Shown: piece after piece, positions 1-7,493 of the stretch
Layout: every line of letters begins with the position of its first letter
How positions within the stretch are numbered: position 1 is the first letter of the stretch
Source of the DNA: CAG-273 sp051891195
GTDB taxonomy: Bacteria > Bacillota > Clostridia > TANB77 > CAG-508
Direction: 5' to 3'
Length of the DNA: 13,140 nucleotides
Assembly: GCA_051891195.1 (NCBI GenBank)
Contig: JBJFEZ010000019.1
Location: forward strand, 1-13,140
Notes under the pieces: generated by a model
Database searches by the model: none
What the model was told of the DNA's origin: nothing
The model's input: only the letters and a program-made list of their open reading frames with translations
Translations under genes and position numbers: made by a program

Positions 1-289
1 CACTTGTAGTAACAATAGTGGTGCTATTAATATTAGCTGGGATAAGCATAACTGCCCTATTTGGAGAAAATGGATTAATAGAAAGAGCAAAAATAGCAGA
101 CCAGAAAACAGCAGAAGGGGCACAAAAAGACATAGAGGCACTAGAAAATTTAGATGAACAAGTAGATACTCTCTTAAATGGACCAACAACAATGGAAGAT
201 TTAATGACAAAAGCATCAGAATATAATAAAACAGTATATGATAAATATGGAAATAAAATAAGAGTGCCAGCAGGATTTAAAATATTAGC

Positions 290-303
290 ACACGGAACAC
301 GGA
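290..303 (+). repeat. Perfect 7-bp tandem duplication causing the frameshift
   Basis: Positions 290-296 and 297-303 are both ACACGGA. Seven bases shift the frame by +1, exactly the change needed between the upstream frame (codons starting at multiples of 3) and the downstream frame. Deleting either copy joins the two halves without any stop. This could be a recent slippage event, a reversible on/off switch or an assembly artefact. Confidence 0.9.
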
Positions 304-1122
304 AGTGGAAATCATATAGTAGAATATACCTATGATAAAGAAGGTGGAGTATCAACCAATATACCAGTAGTACAAGATGGAATAGTAATACAAAACGTAA
401 CAGATGGAAATGAATTTGTATGGGTGCCAGTAGGGGAAATAAAAAATGATGCAACAGAAAATACAACAAATAAAACAACAATAACATTAGGAAGATATAG
501 TGATTTTACAGTGGCAGAAGATGGAACATTACCAACTCCAGCACAAACAGCAAGTAAAACAGCATATGATACACCAACACCTATAAATTCTTATCATATT
601 GAAATATCAAGTGATTTTGCAGGAGGAACCTTTGGAGGAAAAACATACAGCGCAGCAAGTAATTATGAAAATACAAAAGCACTTAATTTGCAAGAATGGA
701 TAAGTACTACAATAGATAATGGAGGATGTTATATAGCAAGATATGAAGCAAGTAAAAATGGAGAAAGAGCGGCTTCAAAAGCAACAATAGTAGATTCAAC
801 CTCAGAAGATGATAGTTCAAAAGTAACAGAAGGAATGCTATGGAGTAATATAACTCAACCAAATGCAGCAATAGCAGCAAAAGCTATGTACCCATATTCA
901 AGTAGTGCAAAATATTATAGTGATTTAATAAATAGTTATGCCTGGGATACAGCAATAATATTTATAGAAGCATATTCAGAAGATGCAACTTACGCAACAA
1001 GAACAGGATACAGTATAAATACTAGTATAGCCAAGACAGGAGAAAATGCAGACAAAAGGTGTAACATACAAGACATGGCAGGAAATGCGTATGAATGGTC
1101 AACAGAAACCTATGCGCATCCA

Positions 1123-1251
1123 AACTCTCCTTGTACTTACAGGGGGAGTCGTTACAACGACAGCTACTACACGACTTCACGCAGGAACGGTCGCACCACT
1201 TCCAAGAGCCTCAACAGCATTGCGTTCAGAGGTTCACTTTGTGTAAAGTAG
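1123..1251 (+). other. Putative DGR variable region (VR) at the 3' end of the surface protein gene
   Basis: The base and codon composition changes sharply here. Positions 1141-1200 contain 34 G/C in 60, against 16 in 60 at 901-960 of the same gene. Asn is always AAC and Tyr always TAC in this stretch, whereas AAT and TAT dominate elsewhere, and CGT, CGC and AGG replace AGA. All three forward frames are open across much of it. AAC-rich, GC-rich codons at the end of a C-type-lectin-like domain are the known hallmark of sequences copied from a DGR template repeat by adenine-directed mutagenic retrohoming. The protein pattern (RGSRYNDSYYTTSRRNGRTT, then a conserved IAFRGSLCVK end) fits VR architecture. 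The left border is approximate. No template repeat or reverse transcriptase is visible in the window, so the assignment rests on composition and position. Confidence 0.65.
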
Positions 1252-1292
1252 CACTGAGCTCTGTAGGCAATTCATTAGATGAAGAAAATATA

Positions 1293-1340
1293 ATAGGAAA
1301 ATGAAAATAAAAAAAACTTCATTTTCCTATTTCTTTTTTT
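1293..1340 (+). terminator. Rho-independent terminator after the surface protein gene
   Basis: A perfect 13-bp stem (1293-1305 with 1318-1330, ATAGGAAAATGAA / TTCATTTTCCTAT) has a 12-nt A-rich loop and is followed by a T-rich run at 1331-1340. It separates the surface protein gene from pgsA. Confidence 0.8.
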
Positions 1341-1352
1341 ATAATTATTATA

Positions 1353-1378
1353 TATAATATACCTAAATAAAATATAAT
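1353..1378 (+). promoter_or_regulatory. Possible -10 elements upstream of pgsA
   Basis: Two TATAAT hexamers (1353-1358 and 1373-1378) lie between the terminator and the pgsA ribosome binding site. Some promoter is required here because the upstream unit is terminated, but no convincing -35 box is seen and the region is almost pure A/T, so the exact site is uncertain. Confidence 0.25.
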
Positions 1379-1412
1379 ATAATTAAGAATTTTAGAAAAG
1401 GTGATAAATATT

Positions 1413-2012
1413 ATGAATTTAGCAAACAAATTAACTATTTTAAGAATACTTTTAGTGCCTATAATGGTAATTATTCCATTTTTGAATATACAGGGTGAAG
1501 TTTTTGGCATTCCCATTACATATTTAATAATAGATGCAATATTTATAATTGCAGCAATAACAGATAAATTAGATGGATATATTGCTAGGTCAAGAAATCA
1601 AATGACTACATTTGGAAAATTTTTAGACCCAATAGCAGATAAAATAGTGGTAATAACAGCTATGATAATGTTAGTAGAGTTTGGACACTTACCTGCTTGG
1701 ATACCAATTATAATAATTTTTAGAGAGTTTGTAGTTTCAGGCTATAGATTAGTTGCAGTACAAAGCAAAGGAACTGTAATAGCTGCAAGTCTTTGGGGAA
1801 AATTAAAAACAGTAACACAAATGGTAGCAGTTATTTTAGCATTTATTGACCCAAACCCATATGCAACAATATTTAACGGAGAACTAGCAGGATATGAATT
1901 TGTTATAAACTTAGCTGTTACATTAATGATGAGTGTATGCGTTGTTGCAACAATATTCTCTGGTTGGGATTACATAAAAAATGGAAAAGAATTATTTAAG
2001 GATTCTATGTAA
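1413..2012 (+). CDS. pgsA: CDP-diacylglycerol--glycerol-3-phosphate 3-phosphatidyltransferase
   Basis: This enzyme transfers the phosphatidyl group from CDP-diacylglycerol to glycerol-3-phosphate, giving phosphatidylglycerophosphate, the committed step to phosphatidylglycerol and cardiolipin. It is an integral membrane protein of 199 residues, normal for the family. The complete CDP-alcohol phosphatidyltransferase signature is present: D51, D54-G55, A58-R59, G68, D72, D76 with canonical spacing (DKLDGYIAR, then GKFLDPIAD). Several hydrophobic segments surround it. The ATG at 1413 is preferred over the in-frame GTG at 1401, because that GTG lies inside the Shine-Dalgarno-like AAAAGGTG (1396-1403), which is 9 bp ahead of the ATG. 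The gene is first in a co-directional run, 42 bp before ligA. Confidence 0.93.
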   Translation: MNLANKLTILRILLVPIMVIIPFLNIQGEVFGIPITYLIIDAIFIIAAITDKLDGYIARSRNQMTTFGKFLDPIADKIVVITAMIMLVEFGHLPAWIPIIIIFREFVVSGYRLVAVQSKGTVIAASLWGKLKTVTQMVAVILAFIDPNPYATIFNGELAGYEFVINLAVTLMMSVCVVATIFSGWDYIKNGKELFKDSM

Positions 2013-2054
2013 GATGTTATTTATATTAAAATAATTAATTAAGAGGTATAAACA

Positions 2055-4049
2055 ATGGAATTTGAACAAGCAAAAAAAAGAGCAGAAGAGTTAAGACCAC
2101 TTTTACAATATTATACACAAAAATATTTTGATGACCAACAAGTTGTTAGTGATTATGAATATGATATGCTTATGAGAGAATTAAAACAAATAGAAAAACA
2201 ATATCCAGAGTTGATAACTAAAGATTCACCAACTCAAAAGGTTGGCGCAAGCATAAAAAAAGGCTTTGAAAAAGTAACGCATAAAGTACCTCTTCAAAGC
2301 CTTCAAGATGTTTTCAGTTTTGAAGAAGTACAAGAATTTGATGAAAAAATGCAAAAAGCAGCACAAGAATATAACAGACCATTAAACTATGTTGTAGAAA
2401 CTAAAATAGACGGATTATCTTCTGCAATAGAATATCGTAATGGAAAGTATTATAAAGGTGCAACACGTGGAAATGGAATAGTTGGAGAAGATGTTACAAA
2501 AAATATTGCAACAATAAAAAATATTCCAAAAGAACTAAAAGAACCTATATCTATTACTGTACGTGGAGAAGTTTTTATAGGTAAAACAGATTTTGATAAA
2601 TTAAATGAAGACAGACTAATGGAAGAGCAAGAGCAATTTGCAAATGCACGAAATGCAGCAGCTGGTTCATTAAGACAGCTAGATAGCAAAATAACGGCAA
2701 CAAGACCATTAGATATTTACGTATTTAATGTTCAAGAAAGTAAAGATATTAATTTTGAAACACATTATGAAAGTCTGTTATATTTAGAAAAGCTTGGCTT
2801 TAATGTGAATCCAGTTAAAATTTTATGTAATAATATTGAAGAAATAATACAAGCTATTAAAAAAATTGGAGAAATGAGAGACAAACTAGATTTTGGAATA
2901 GATGGAGCAGTTGTTAAAGTAAACGACTTAGAATTAAGAGAAAAAGTAGGGACAACTTTTAAAACACCAAAATGGGCAGTAGCATATAAATATCCACCAG
3001 AAAAGAAAGAAACTTTGTTAAAAGACATAGTATGTCAAGTAGGAAGAACTGGAGCAATAACTCCAATGGCTATATTAGAACCAGTATATGTAGCAGGCTC
3101 TAAAATTTCAAAAACAACACTTCACAATGAAGATTACATTAAAGAAAAAGAAATACGTATAGGAGATACAGTAATAATTCAAAAAGCAGGAGATGTTATA
3201 CCTGAAGTTGTAGGCGTAAACAAGAAAAAACGTGATGGAACAGAAAAAATATTTGAAATGCCACGTATTTGCCCTGTTTGTGGAGCAGAAGCTATTAGAG
3301 AAGAAGGAGAAGCTGTAGTTCGCTGTATAGGAATTGAATGTCCAGCAAAATTGTATAGAAGTATAATACATTTTGCTTCAAAAGATGCAATGGATATAGA
3401 TGGACTAGGAGAGGCTATAATAGGAGAACTAATAGAAAGAAAATTAATATCAAATATAGCAGATTTATATAGTTTAACGTTTGATGATATAGCAACTTTA
3501 AAGAAAAACGGAAAAAAGTTTGCTCAAAATTTAATAAATGCTATAGAAGAAAGTAAAACAAGAGAATTGTACAGATTAATAAATTCACTTGGAATAAGGC
3601 ACGTAGGAGTAAAACTTGCCAAAACACTTACAAAATATTATAAAGATATTGATAAATTAATAGAAGCACCATATGAAGAGCTAAGAATGATAGATGATGT
3701 TGGAGAAATTACAGCACATACTATTTATGACTTTTTTAGACAAAATCAAACAATAGACTTAATAAACAAATTAAAACAAGCAGGAGTTAATATGAAGGTA
3801 TTAGAAGAAAAAAAAGAAGATGACAGATTTGCAGGAAAAACCTTTGTACTAACAGGAACCTTAGAACATTATTCAAGAGACGAAGCAAGTAAAATAATAG
3901 AAAAATTTGGAGGAAAAACATCTTCTTCTGTTTCAAAAAAGACAGATTACGTGCTAGCAGGAGAAGAAGCAGGTAGCAAACTAAAAAAAGCACAAGAATT
4001 AGGGGTAACAATAATATCAGAAGAAGAGTTTGTTGTAATGTGCAGATAA
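2055..4049 (+). CDS. ligA: NAD+-dependent DNA ligase LigA
   Basis: This enzyme seals nicks in replication and repair using NAD+ as adenylate donor. At 664 residues it is full length for bacterial LigA. Domains in order are an N-terminal Ia/adenylation domain with the nucleophilic lysine in ETKIDG (K117), TRGNG at 137-141, GEVF at 171-174, DGAVVK at 283-288 and PKWAVAYKYP at 305-314. An OB-fold follows (around 325-395), then a four-cysteine zinc finger (C406, C409, C424, C429), helix-hairpin-helix repeats (about 445-580) and a C-terminal BRCT domain (about 591-664, with FVLTGTL). All key residues are intact. The start is preceded by AAGAGGTATAAAC at a suitable distance. Confidence 0.97.
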   Translation: MEFEQAKKRAEELRPLLQYYTQKYFDDQQVVSDYEYDMLMRELKQIEKQYPELITKDSPTQKVGASIKKGFEKVTHKVPLQSLQDVFSFEEVQEFDEKMQKAAQEYNRPLNYVVETKIDGLSSAIEYRNGKYYKGATRGNGIVGEDVTKNIATIKNIPKELKEPISITVRGEVFIGKTDFDKLNEDRLMEEQEQFANARNAAAGSLRQLDSKITATRPLDIYVFNVQESKDINFETHYESLLYLEKLGFNVNPVKILCNNIEEIIQAIKKIGEMRDKLDFGIDGAVVKVNDLELREKVGTTFKTPKWAVAYKYPPEKKETLLKDIVCQVGRTGAITPMAILEPVYVAGSKISKTTLHNEDYIKEKEIRIGDTVIIQKAGDVIPEVVGVNKKKRDGTEKIFEMPRICPVCGAEAIREEGEAVVRCIGIECPAKLYRSIIHFASKDAMDIDGLGEAIIGELIERKLISNIADLYSLTFDDIATLKKNGKKFAQNLINAIEESKTRELYRLINSLGIRHVGVKLAKTLTKYYKDIDKLIEAPYEELRMIDDVGEITAHTIYDFFRQNQTIDLINKLKQAGVNMKVLEEKKEDDRFAGKTFVLTGTLEHYSRDEASKIIEKFGGKTSSSVSKKTDYVLAGEEAGSKLKKAQELGVTIISEEEFVVMCR

Positions 4050-4060
4050 AGGAGATTTAT

Positions 4061-4321
4061 ATGGACGGAAAATATAGCTTTGAAGAATTTAACCAAAACT
4101 TAGAGGATGGATATCAAATTTATTTTACGTATGTACGCAATAGATATTTATTATTTAAAACATCAGAAAACTGCTACACACAAAAACTATTAACAGTACA
4201 CGACAAAAATCCTCAACCAAGACATTCTATGATTACTTTTAAAAGAGTAAAAGAAATGTTTCCACATATGGAAGATCTTGAATATAAGGTAAGAGAATCA
4301 GATAACCTAAAAATGTTATAA
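4061..4321 (+). CDS. Conserved-looking small protein of unknown function (86 aa)
   Basis: I do not recognise this family. The protein is soluble with mixed charge. It has many aromatics in its first half (YQIYFTYVRNRYLLFK) and a basic/histidine patch (PQPRHSMITFKRVKEMF), with no signal peptide or membrane segment. The ATG at 4061 is chosen because AAAGGAG (4048-4054) sits 6 bp upstream. An in-frame GTG at 4040 would overlap ligA and has no ribosome binding site. It lies 11 bp after the ligA stop and its ribosome binding site overlaps that stop, so it is almost certainly co-transcribed and possibly translationally coupled. Confidence 0.75.
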   Translation: MDGKYSFEEFNQNLEDGYQIYFTYVRNRYLLFKTSENCYTQKLLTVHDKNPQPRHSMITFKRVKEMFPHMEDLEYKVRESDNLKML

Positions 4322-4365
4322 ATAAAATATAGATAAAGTTAATTTTAAAAGAAAAAGGGGAAGTT

Positions 4366-5007
4366 ATGAGTGTTAGAAAATTAAATGAAATTTTTGGATA
4401 TGGGCTTTTTGGGGTAGGGGCATTTAAATTATTATTAGTAGTTTTAATTATACTGCAATTAGGAACAAATATAACGGCGATAATGAATGGACAAAACATT
4501 AATACTAACTACTATACTAATTTTTCTAAAACAATAGGTTTAGCTCAAATTATATTAGCAATAGGGTCAATTATAATGATATTTGTAAATATTAAAAATA
4601 CACCAGAAGTAATAACAGGATACTTGTTAGGACTAGGTGCTTTAATGATTGAATTTATAATTCCATCATTCTTATTAATCTTTGTCGCATTTGCCCAATG
4701 TGGTATGTATATGAAAGCAGGGGCTAAAATAAAAAATAAAAACATGAGTTATAAAACTGAGCATAAAACAAGGAAAAAAGCGATAAAAAATACAGAATGG
4801 TTTTATTCGGACAGAGAAGAACAAAAAGAAAAAAGTGAATATATTGAAATTCAAAGACAAAAGAGAATGGCTAAATTAGAAAAAGAAATAGAAGAATGGA
4901 AAGAATTATTAGAACAAGGGGAAATTGATGAAACTACATACAATGAAGAAACAAATAAACTTATAGAAAAGAAAAGAAAAAAGAGTGAACGAATGAAAAG
5001 ATTTTAG
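4366..5007 (+). CDS. Membrane protein with charged C-terminal tail ending in a SHOCT-like helix pair
   Basis: The 213-residue protein has hydrophobic segments at about 12-31, 57-76 and 83-113 (the last may be two short helices). They are followed by a strongly charged cytoplasmic tail from residue 120. Within the tail, LEKEIEEWKELLEQGEIDET and the helix after it resemble the SHOCT motif (short helix, turn with an acidic 'G-x-I-x-E-E' type loop, second helix), which often forms the C-terminus of small bacterial membrane or oligomerising proteins. The function is unknown. The start is supported by AAAAGGGGAAG just upstream. It sits in the pgsA-DUF362 run, 44 bp after the previous gene. Confidence 0.75.
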   Translation: MSVRKLNEIFGYGLFGVGAFKLLLVVLIILQLGTNITAIMNGQNINTNYYTNFSKTIGLAQIILAIGSIIMIFVNIKNTPEVITGYLLGLGALMIEFIIPSFLLIFVAFAQCGMYMKAGAKIKNKNMSYKTEHKTRKKAIKNTEWFYSDREEQKEKSEYIEIQRQKRMAKLEKEIEEWKELLEQGEIDETTYNEETNKLIEKKRKKSERMKRF

Positions 5008-5061
5008 TTTAATGCTACAAGCAAAAATGAAGTGTACAATGGAAATAAAAGGAGAAAATAG

Positions 5062-5778
5062 ATGCTAATATCTGAAATAAAACCAATTGACGAAAAAGGA
5101 ATTAATCTATTAAAAAGAGACGATGCAAAAGATGTTATTAACAAAATTATTGAACCACCATTAAGAAAAGCGTGTAGTATATTTATGAAAAAGGGAATAA
5201 GAACCTTAATGAGTAGTGCAAATAAAAACAATGTATTAAAGCAAGGGGAAAAACCAGTAGAAAAGGAAGACTTATTTGAAAATAGAATTATAACTGACCC
5301 TGCTCCTATGTTTGATGAGGTAGGAAAAGGGTATGCTTGGATAATGATAGACTTTAACTCTCTTTCTGATGAAAACAAAGATTGGTTATTTTCATTAGAA
5401 GAAAGAACAGATGAAAATAATGTAAGAATAGGGGAAAAAGGTATTTGGTTTGTACAACCTTGTGAAATAGGAAATATTAGATATTGCTTACAAACTGGAC
5501 AATATGATTACGAATTTTTAAGAAGTGCTCTTTCAGAAGAGGAAATTTCTAAAATTCCTAAAAATGTTCAATTTGATAAAAGGCTAGCAGAATTTTATAA
5601 TAGGCATGTAGTATTAGCATATAACTGGGCTATGTATTCTTTGCAATCAGTGGTTTTACGAATGCCAGTAAATGAACAAACTACTTTAGAACAAGTAGAA
5701 GAATACTTTGCCACATTTGCAGAAGGATTTAGAGACCAAATTAAAGAAAATAAAAAAGAAGAACCAGAAGGAAGATAA
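5062..5778 (+). CDS. Uncharacterised soluble protein (238 aa)
   Basis: I do not recognise the family. The sequence is hydrophilic and lacks a signal peptide or membrane helices. Visible features are KKGIRTLMSSANKNN near residue 45, an aromatic-rich central part (GYAWIMIDFNSLSDENKDW, GIWFVQPCEIGNIRYC) and a helical C-terminal third ending in a highly charged tail. The start has a good ribosome binding site (AAAAGGAG at 5047-5054). It lies 54 bp after the SHOCT-tailed membrane protein and 25 bp before the PF06541-type gene, so the three probably share a transcript. Confidence 0.75.
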   Translation: MLISEIKPIDEKGINLLKRDDAKDVINKIIEPPLRKACSIFMKKGIRTLMSSANKNNVLKQGEKPVEKEDLFENRIITDPAPMFDEVGKGYAWIMIDFNSLSDENKDWLFSLEERTDENNVRIGEKGIWFVQPCEIGNIRYCLQTGQYDYEFLRSALSEEEISKIPKNVQFDKRLAEFYNRHVVLAYNWAMYSLQSVVLRMPVNEQTTLEQVEEYFATFAEGFRDQIKENKKEEPEGR

Positions 5779-5803
5779 TTTATACAAAAAATGGAGTAAT
5801 AAA

Positions 5804-6451
5804 ATGAAAAAAAAGAGTATAACAAAAGAAATAATAATAGTATTTTGGTTATTCATAATTGGAAGCACATTAGGTTATATATGTGAAACTATAGTAGGGC
5901 TACTACAAGATGGAGTTTTAGCATCCAGAAAAGGACTAATATATGGACCGTTTACGCCAGTATATGGAATGGGTATAGTTATATATTACTTAGTACTAAG
6001 CAATATTAATACTAAAAATAAAATAAAAGTATTTTTTATTACAGCTATATTAGGAGGAGCAATAGAATATACTTGTTCATTATTACAAGAAAAAATATTT
6101 GGAACAATATCGTGGGATTATTCAAACTATATACTTAATATAAATGGTAGAACAAGTTTACTATACTGCAGTCTTTGGGGAATTGCAGGAGTCCTATATA
6201 TTATATATATAGCCCCATTTATAGAAAAACTAAAACCAAAAATAGATCAAAAGAGTGTAAAAATTATTACAGTAATATTTGCAATACTTATGATTTTAGA
6301 TATAACAATTTCTTTTATAGCAGCAGAAAGACAAACTGAAAGAAGAAATAACATTGCTCCACAAAACAAATTAGACTTATTTTTAGATAAACATTATCCA
6401 GACCAATATATGGATAAGATTTATTCAAATAAAAAAGAAATAAAAATTTAA
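5804..6451 (+). CDS. PF06541-type (ABC_trans_CmpB / COG4905-like) membrane protein
   Basis: The 215-residue protein matches the family annotated as 'putative ABC-transporter type IV' (PF06541) through its recognisable landmarks: FWLFIIGSTLGYICET (residues 14-29), GLIYGPFTPVYGMG (44-57), EKIFGTISWDYSNYILNING (96-115) and LLYCSLWGIAG (119-129). About five membrane helices are seen (roughly 8-29, 49-66, 74-97, 116-138, 150-173). The biochemical role of this family is not established, and no ATPase partner is encoded nearby. The start at ATG 5804 is chosen because it follows TGGAGT at 5792-5797. An upstream in-frame ATG at 5708 would overlap the preceding gene by 70 bp and add a non-family lysine-rich extension. 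Confidence 0.85.
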   Translation: MKKKSITKEIIIVFWLFIIGSTLGYICETIVGLLQDGVLASRKGLIYGPFTPVYGMGIVIYYLVLSNINTKNKIKVFFITAILGGAIEYTCSLLQEKIFGTISWDYSNYILNINGRTSLLYCSLWGIAGVLYIIYIAPFIEKLKPKIDQKSVKIITVIFAILMILDITISFIAAERQTERRNNIAPQNKLDLFLDKHYPDQYMDKIYSNKKEIKI

Positions 6452-6470
6452 TGAGAAAGGAATGAGTTTA

Positions 6471-7355
6471 ATGGAAAAATCAAAAGTTTATTTTACAAAG
6501 GAGATAACTCCTGAAAATGTAGTAAAAATATTTGAAAAGTTAGGAAAAGAACTACATGGAAAAGTAGCAGTAAAGGTTCATTCAGGAGAAGAAGGAAACC
6601 AAAATTACCTTCACCCAGAATTTATGAGAAAAATAATAGAAAAAGTAAATGGAACAGTAGTAGAATGTAATACAGCATATGAGGGACAAAGAAATAATAC
6701 AGAAAAACATAAAAAATTGATGGAAAACCATGGATGGACTAAGTACTTTGATGTAGATATTATGGATGCTGAGGGAGATGATTTGGTTCTTAACATACCA
6801 AATGGAAAAATAATAAAAGAAAACTATGTTGGAAAAAATATGGCAAATTATAATTCTATGTTAGTATTATCTCATTTTAAAGGACATCCAATGGGAGGTT
6901 ATGGTGGAGCATTAAAACAGTTATCAATAGGATGTGCTTCATCTAAAGGAAAAACTTGGATACATTCAGCAGGAAGAGAAAAGGACCAAACAAAATTATG
7001 GAGTAATTTACCAGAACAAAACAAATTTTTAGAAGCAATGGCAGACAGCGCTTTGTCAGTTATTAATTACTTTAAAGGAAACATTGCTTTTATAAATATT
7101 ATGTGCAATATGTCGGTTGATTGTGACTGCTGTGCAGTGGCAGAAGATCCTTGTATGAAAGATATTGGAATATTAGCATCTCTTGACCCAGTTGCAATAG
7201 ACCAAGCTTGTATTGATTTAGTAAAAAATTCAGATGATGAAGGAAAAGCACATTTTTTAGAAAGAGTTGAATCAAGAAATGGTACACATACAATAGATGT
7301 AGCAGAAGAACTAGGAATTGGAACAAAAGAATACGAATTAATAAACATTGACTAA
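6471..7355 (+). CDS. DUF362 domain-containing protein
   Basis: The 294-residue protein belongs to the DUF362 family of iron-sulfur-associated proteins of unknown reaction. Family landmarks are KVAVKVHSGEEGN near residue 31, LSHFKGHPMGGYGGALKQL (133-151), the following LSIGCAS, and a cysteine cluster (C212, C218, C220, C221, C228) before ASLDPVAIDQACIDL, which ends the domain. This version carries no separate ferredoxin module, but the cysteine cluster could bind a metal or Fe-S cluster. The ATG at 6471 is preferred to that at 6462, because the AGAAAGGA ribosome binding site (6454-6461) would touch the earlier codon but lies 9 bp from the later one. It is the last gene before the terminator at 7397. 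Confidence 0.88.
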   Translation: MEKSKVYFTKEITPENVVKIFEKLGKELHGKVAVKVHSGEEGNQNYLHPEFMRKIIEKVNGTVVECNTAYEGQRNNTEKHKKLMENHGWTKYFDVDIMDAEGDDLVLNIPNGKIIKENYVGKNMANYNSMLVLSHFKGHPMGGYGGALKQLSIGCASSKGKTWIHSAGREKDQTKLWSNLPEQNKFLEAMADSALSVINYFKGNIAFINIMCNMSVDCDCCAVAEDPCMKDIGILASLDPVAIDQACIDLVKNSDDEGKAHFLERVESRNGTHTIDVAEELGIGTKEYELINID

Positions 7356-7396
7356 ATTTATTAAAGAATATTCTTAAAAAATATAGAAATATATAT

Positions 7397-7427
7397 AGTG
7401 AGTGATTATTGAAAATCACTCACTTTT
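7397..7427 (+). terminator. Rho-independent terminator after the DUF362 gene
   Basis: An 11-bp perfect stem (7397-7407 with 7414-7424, AGTGAGTGATT / AATCACTCACT) with a 6-nt loop is followed by TTTT. It closes the pgsA-to-DUF362 run. Confidence 0.75.
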
Positions 7428-7437
7428 ATGTTATTAT
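7409..7437 (+). promoter_or_regulatory. Sigma-A-type promoter for the lipid/bile operon
   Basis: TTGAAA (7409-7414), a 17-bp spacer, and TATTAT (7432-7437) preceded by TG at 7429-7430 give a -35, an extended -10 and ideal spacing. The -35 box lies in the loop of the upstream terminator, so the two signals overlap. The distance to the glycosyltransferase start codon is about 56 bp. Confidence 0.5.
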
Positions 7438-7493
7438 ACAAATATAGAAAAAAGTAAAATACATAAGAAAGTTAAATATGGGGAGAATACAAA

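Larger units (their letters stand above)
1..1251 (+). pseudogene. Pilin-like surface protein with FGE/C-type-lectin-like domain and DGR-type variable C-terminus; 5' partial and frameshifted
   Basis: The gene starts upstream of the window; the first in-frame codon is at position 3. The N-terminus visible here (LVVTIVVLLILAGISI, followed by a GENGLIERA-type stretch) is the hydrophobic helix typical of type IV prepilin/pseudopilin-like proteins of Clostridia, so export to the surface is expected. Reading frame 0 runs to a stop at 333-335, while the rest of the protein continues in frame 1 to a stop at 1249-1251. The shift is explained by a tandem duplication of ACACGGA (290-303); with one copy removed, the reading is continuous (GFKILAHGSGNHIVEYTYDK). 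The downstream half contains EFVWVPVG, GGCYIARYEAS and DMAGNAYEWS, which are landmarks of the FGE-sulfatase/SUMF1-like C-type lectin fold. It ends in a Y/S/N/R/T-rich segment closing with IAFRGSLCVK, as in DGR target proteins. The second half has no ATG or ribosome binding site of its own (424 is an internal GTG). As it stands the gene should yield only a ~110-residue truncated product. Confidence 0.8.

Noticed and set aside
424..1251. Separate gene starting at GTG 424
   Set aside because: The frame is open from 289 onward, GTG 424 has no ribosome binding site and falls inside the conserved FVWVPVG motif. It is the second half of the frameshifted gene.
1252..1292. Cruciform beyond the variable region, as in phage DGRs
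   Set aside because: Only a 6-bp GAGCTC palindrome and weak CAGAG/CTCTG pairing are present. The strong hairpin at 1293-1330 is better explained as a terminator.
1046..1304. Two overlapping open frames (1046-1246 and 1095-1304) across the end of the surface protein gene
   Set aside because: They are open because the local sequence is GC-rich. They lack ribosome binding sites and recognisable products, while the main frame carries the lectin-fold signature.
5708..5803. Longer N-terminus for the PF06541-type protein
   Set aside because: It would overlap the preceding gene by 70 bp and add a lysine-rich stretch absent from the family. The ATG at 5804 has its own ribosome binding site.
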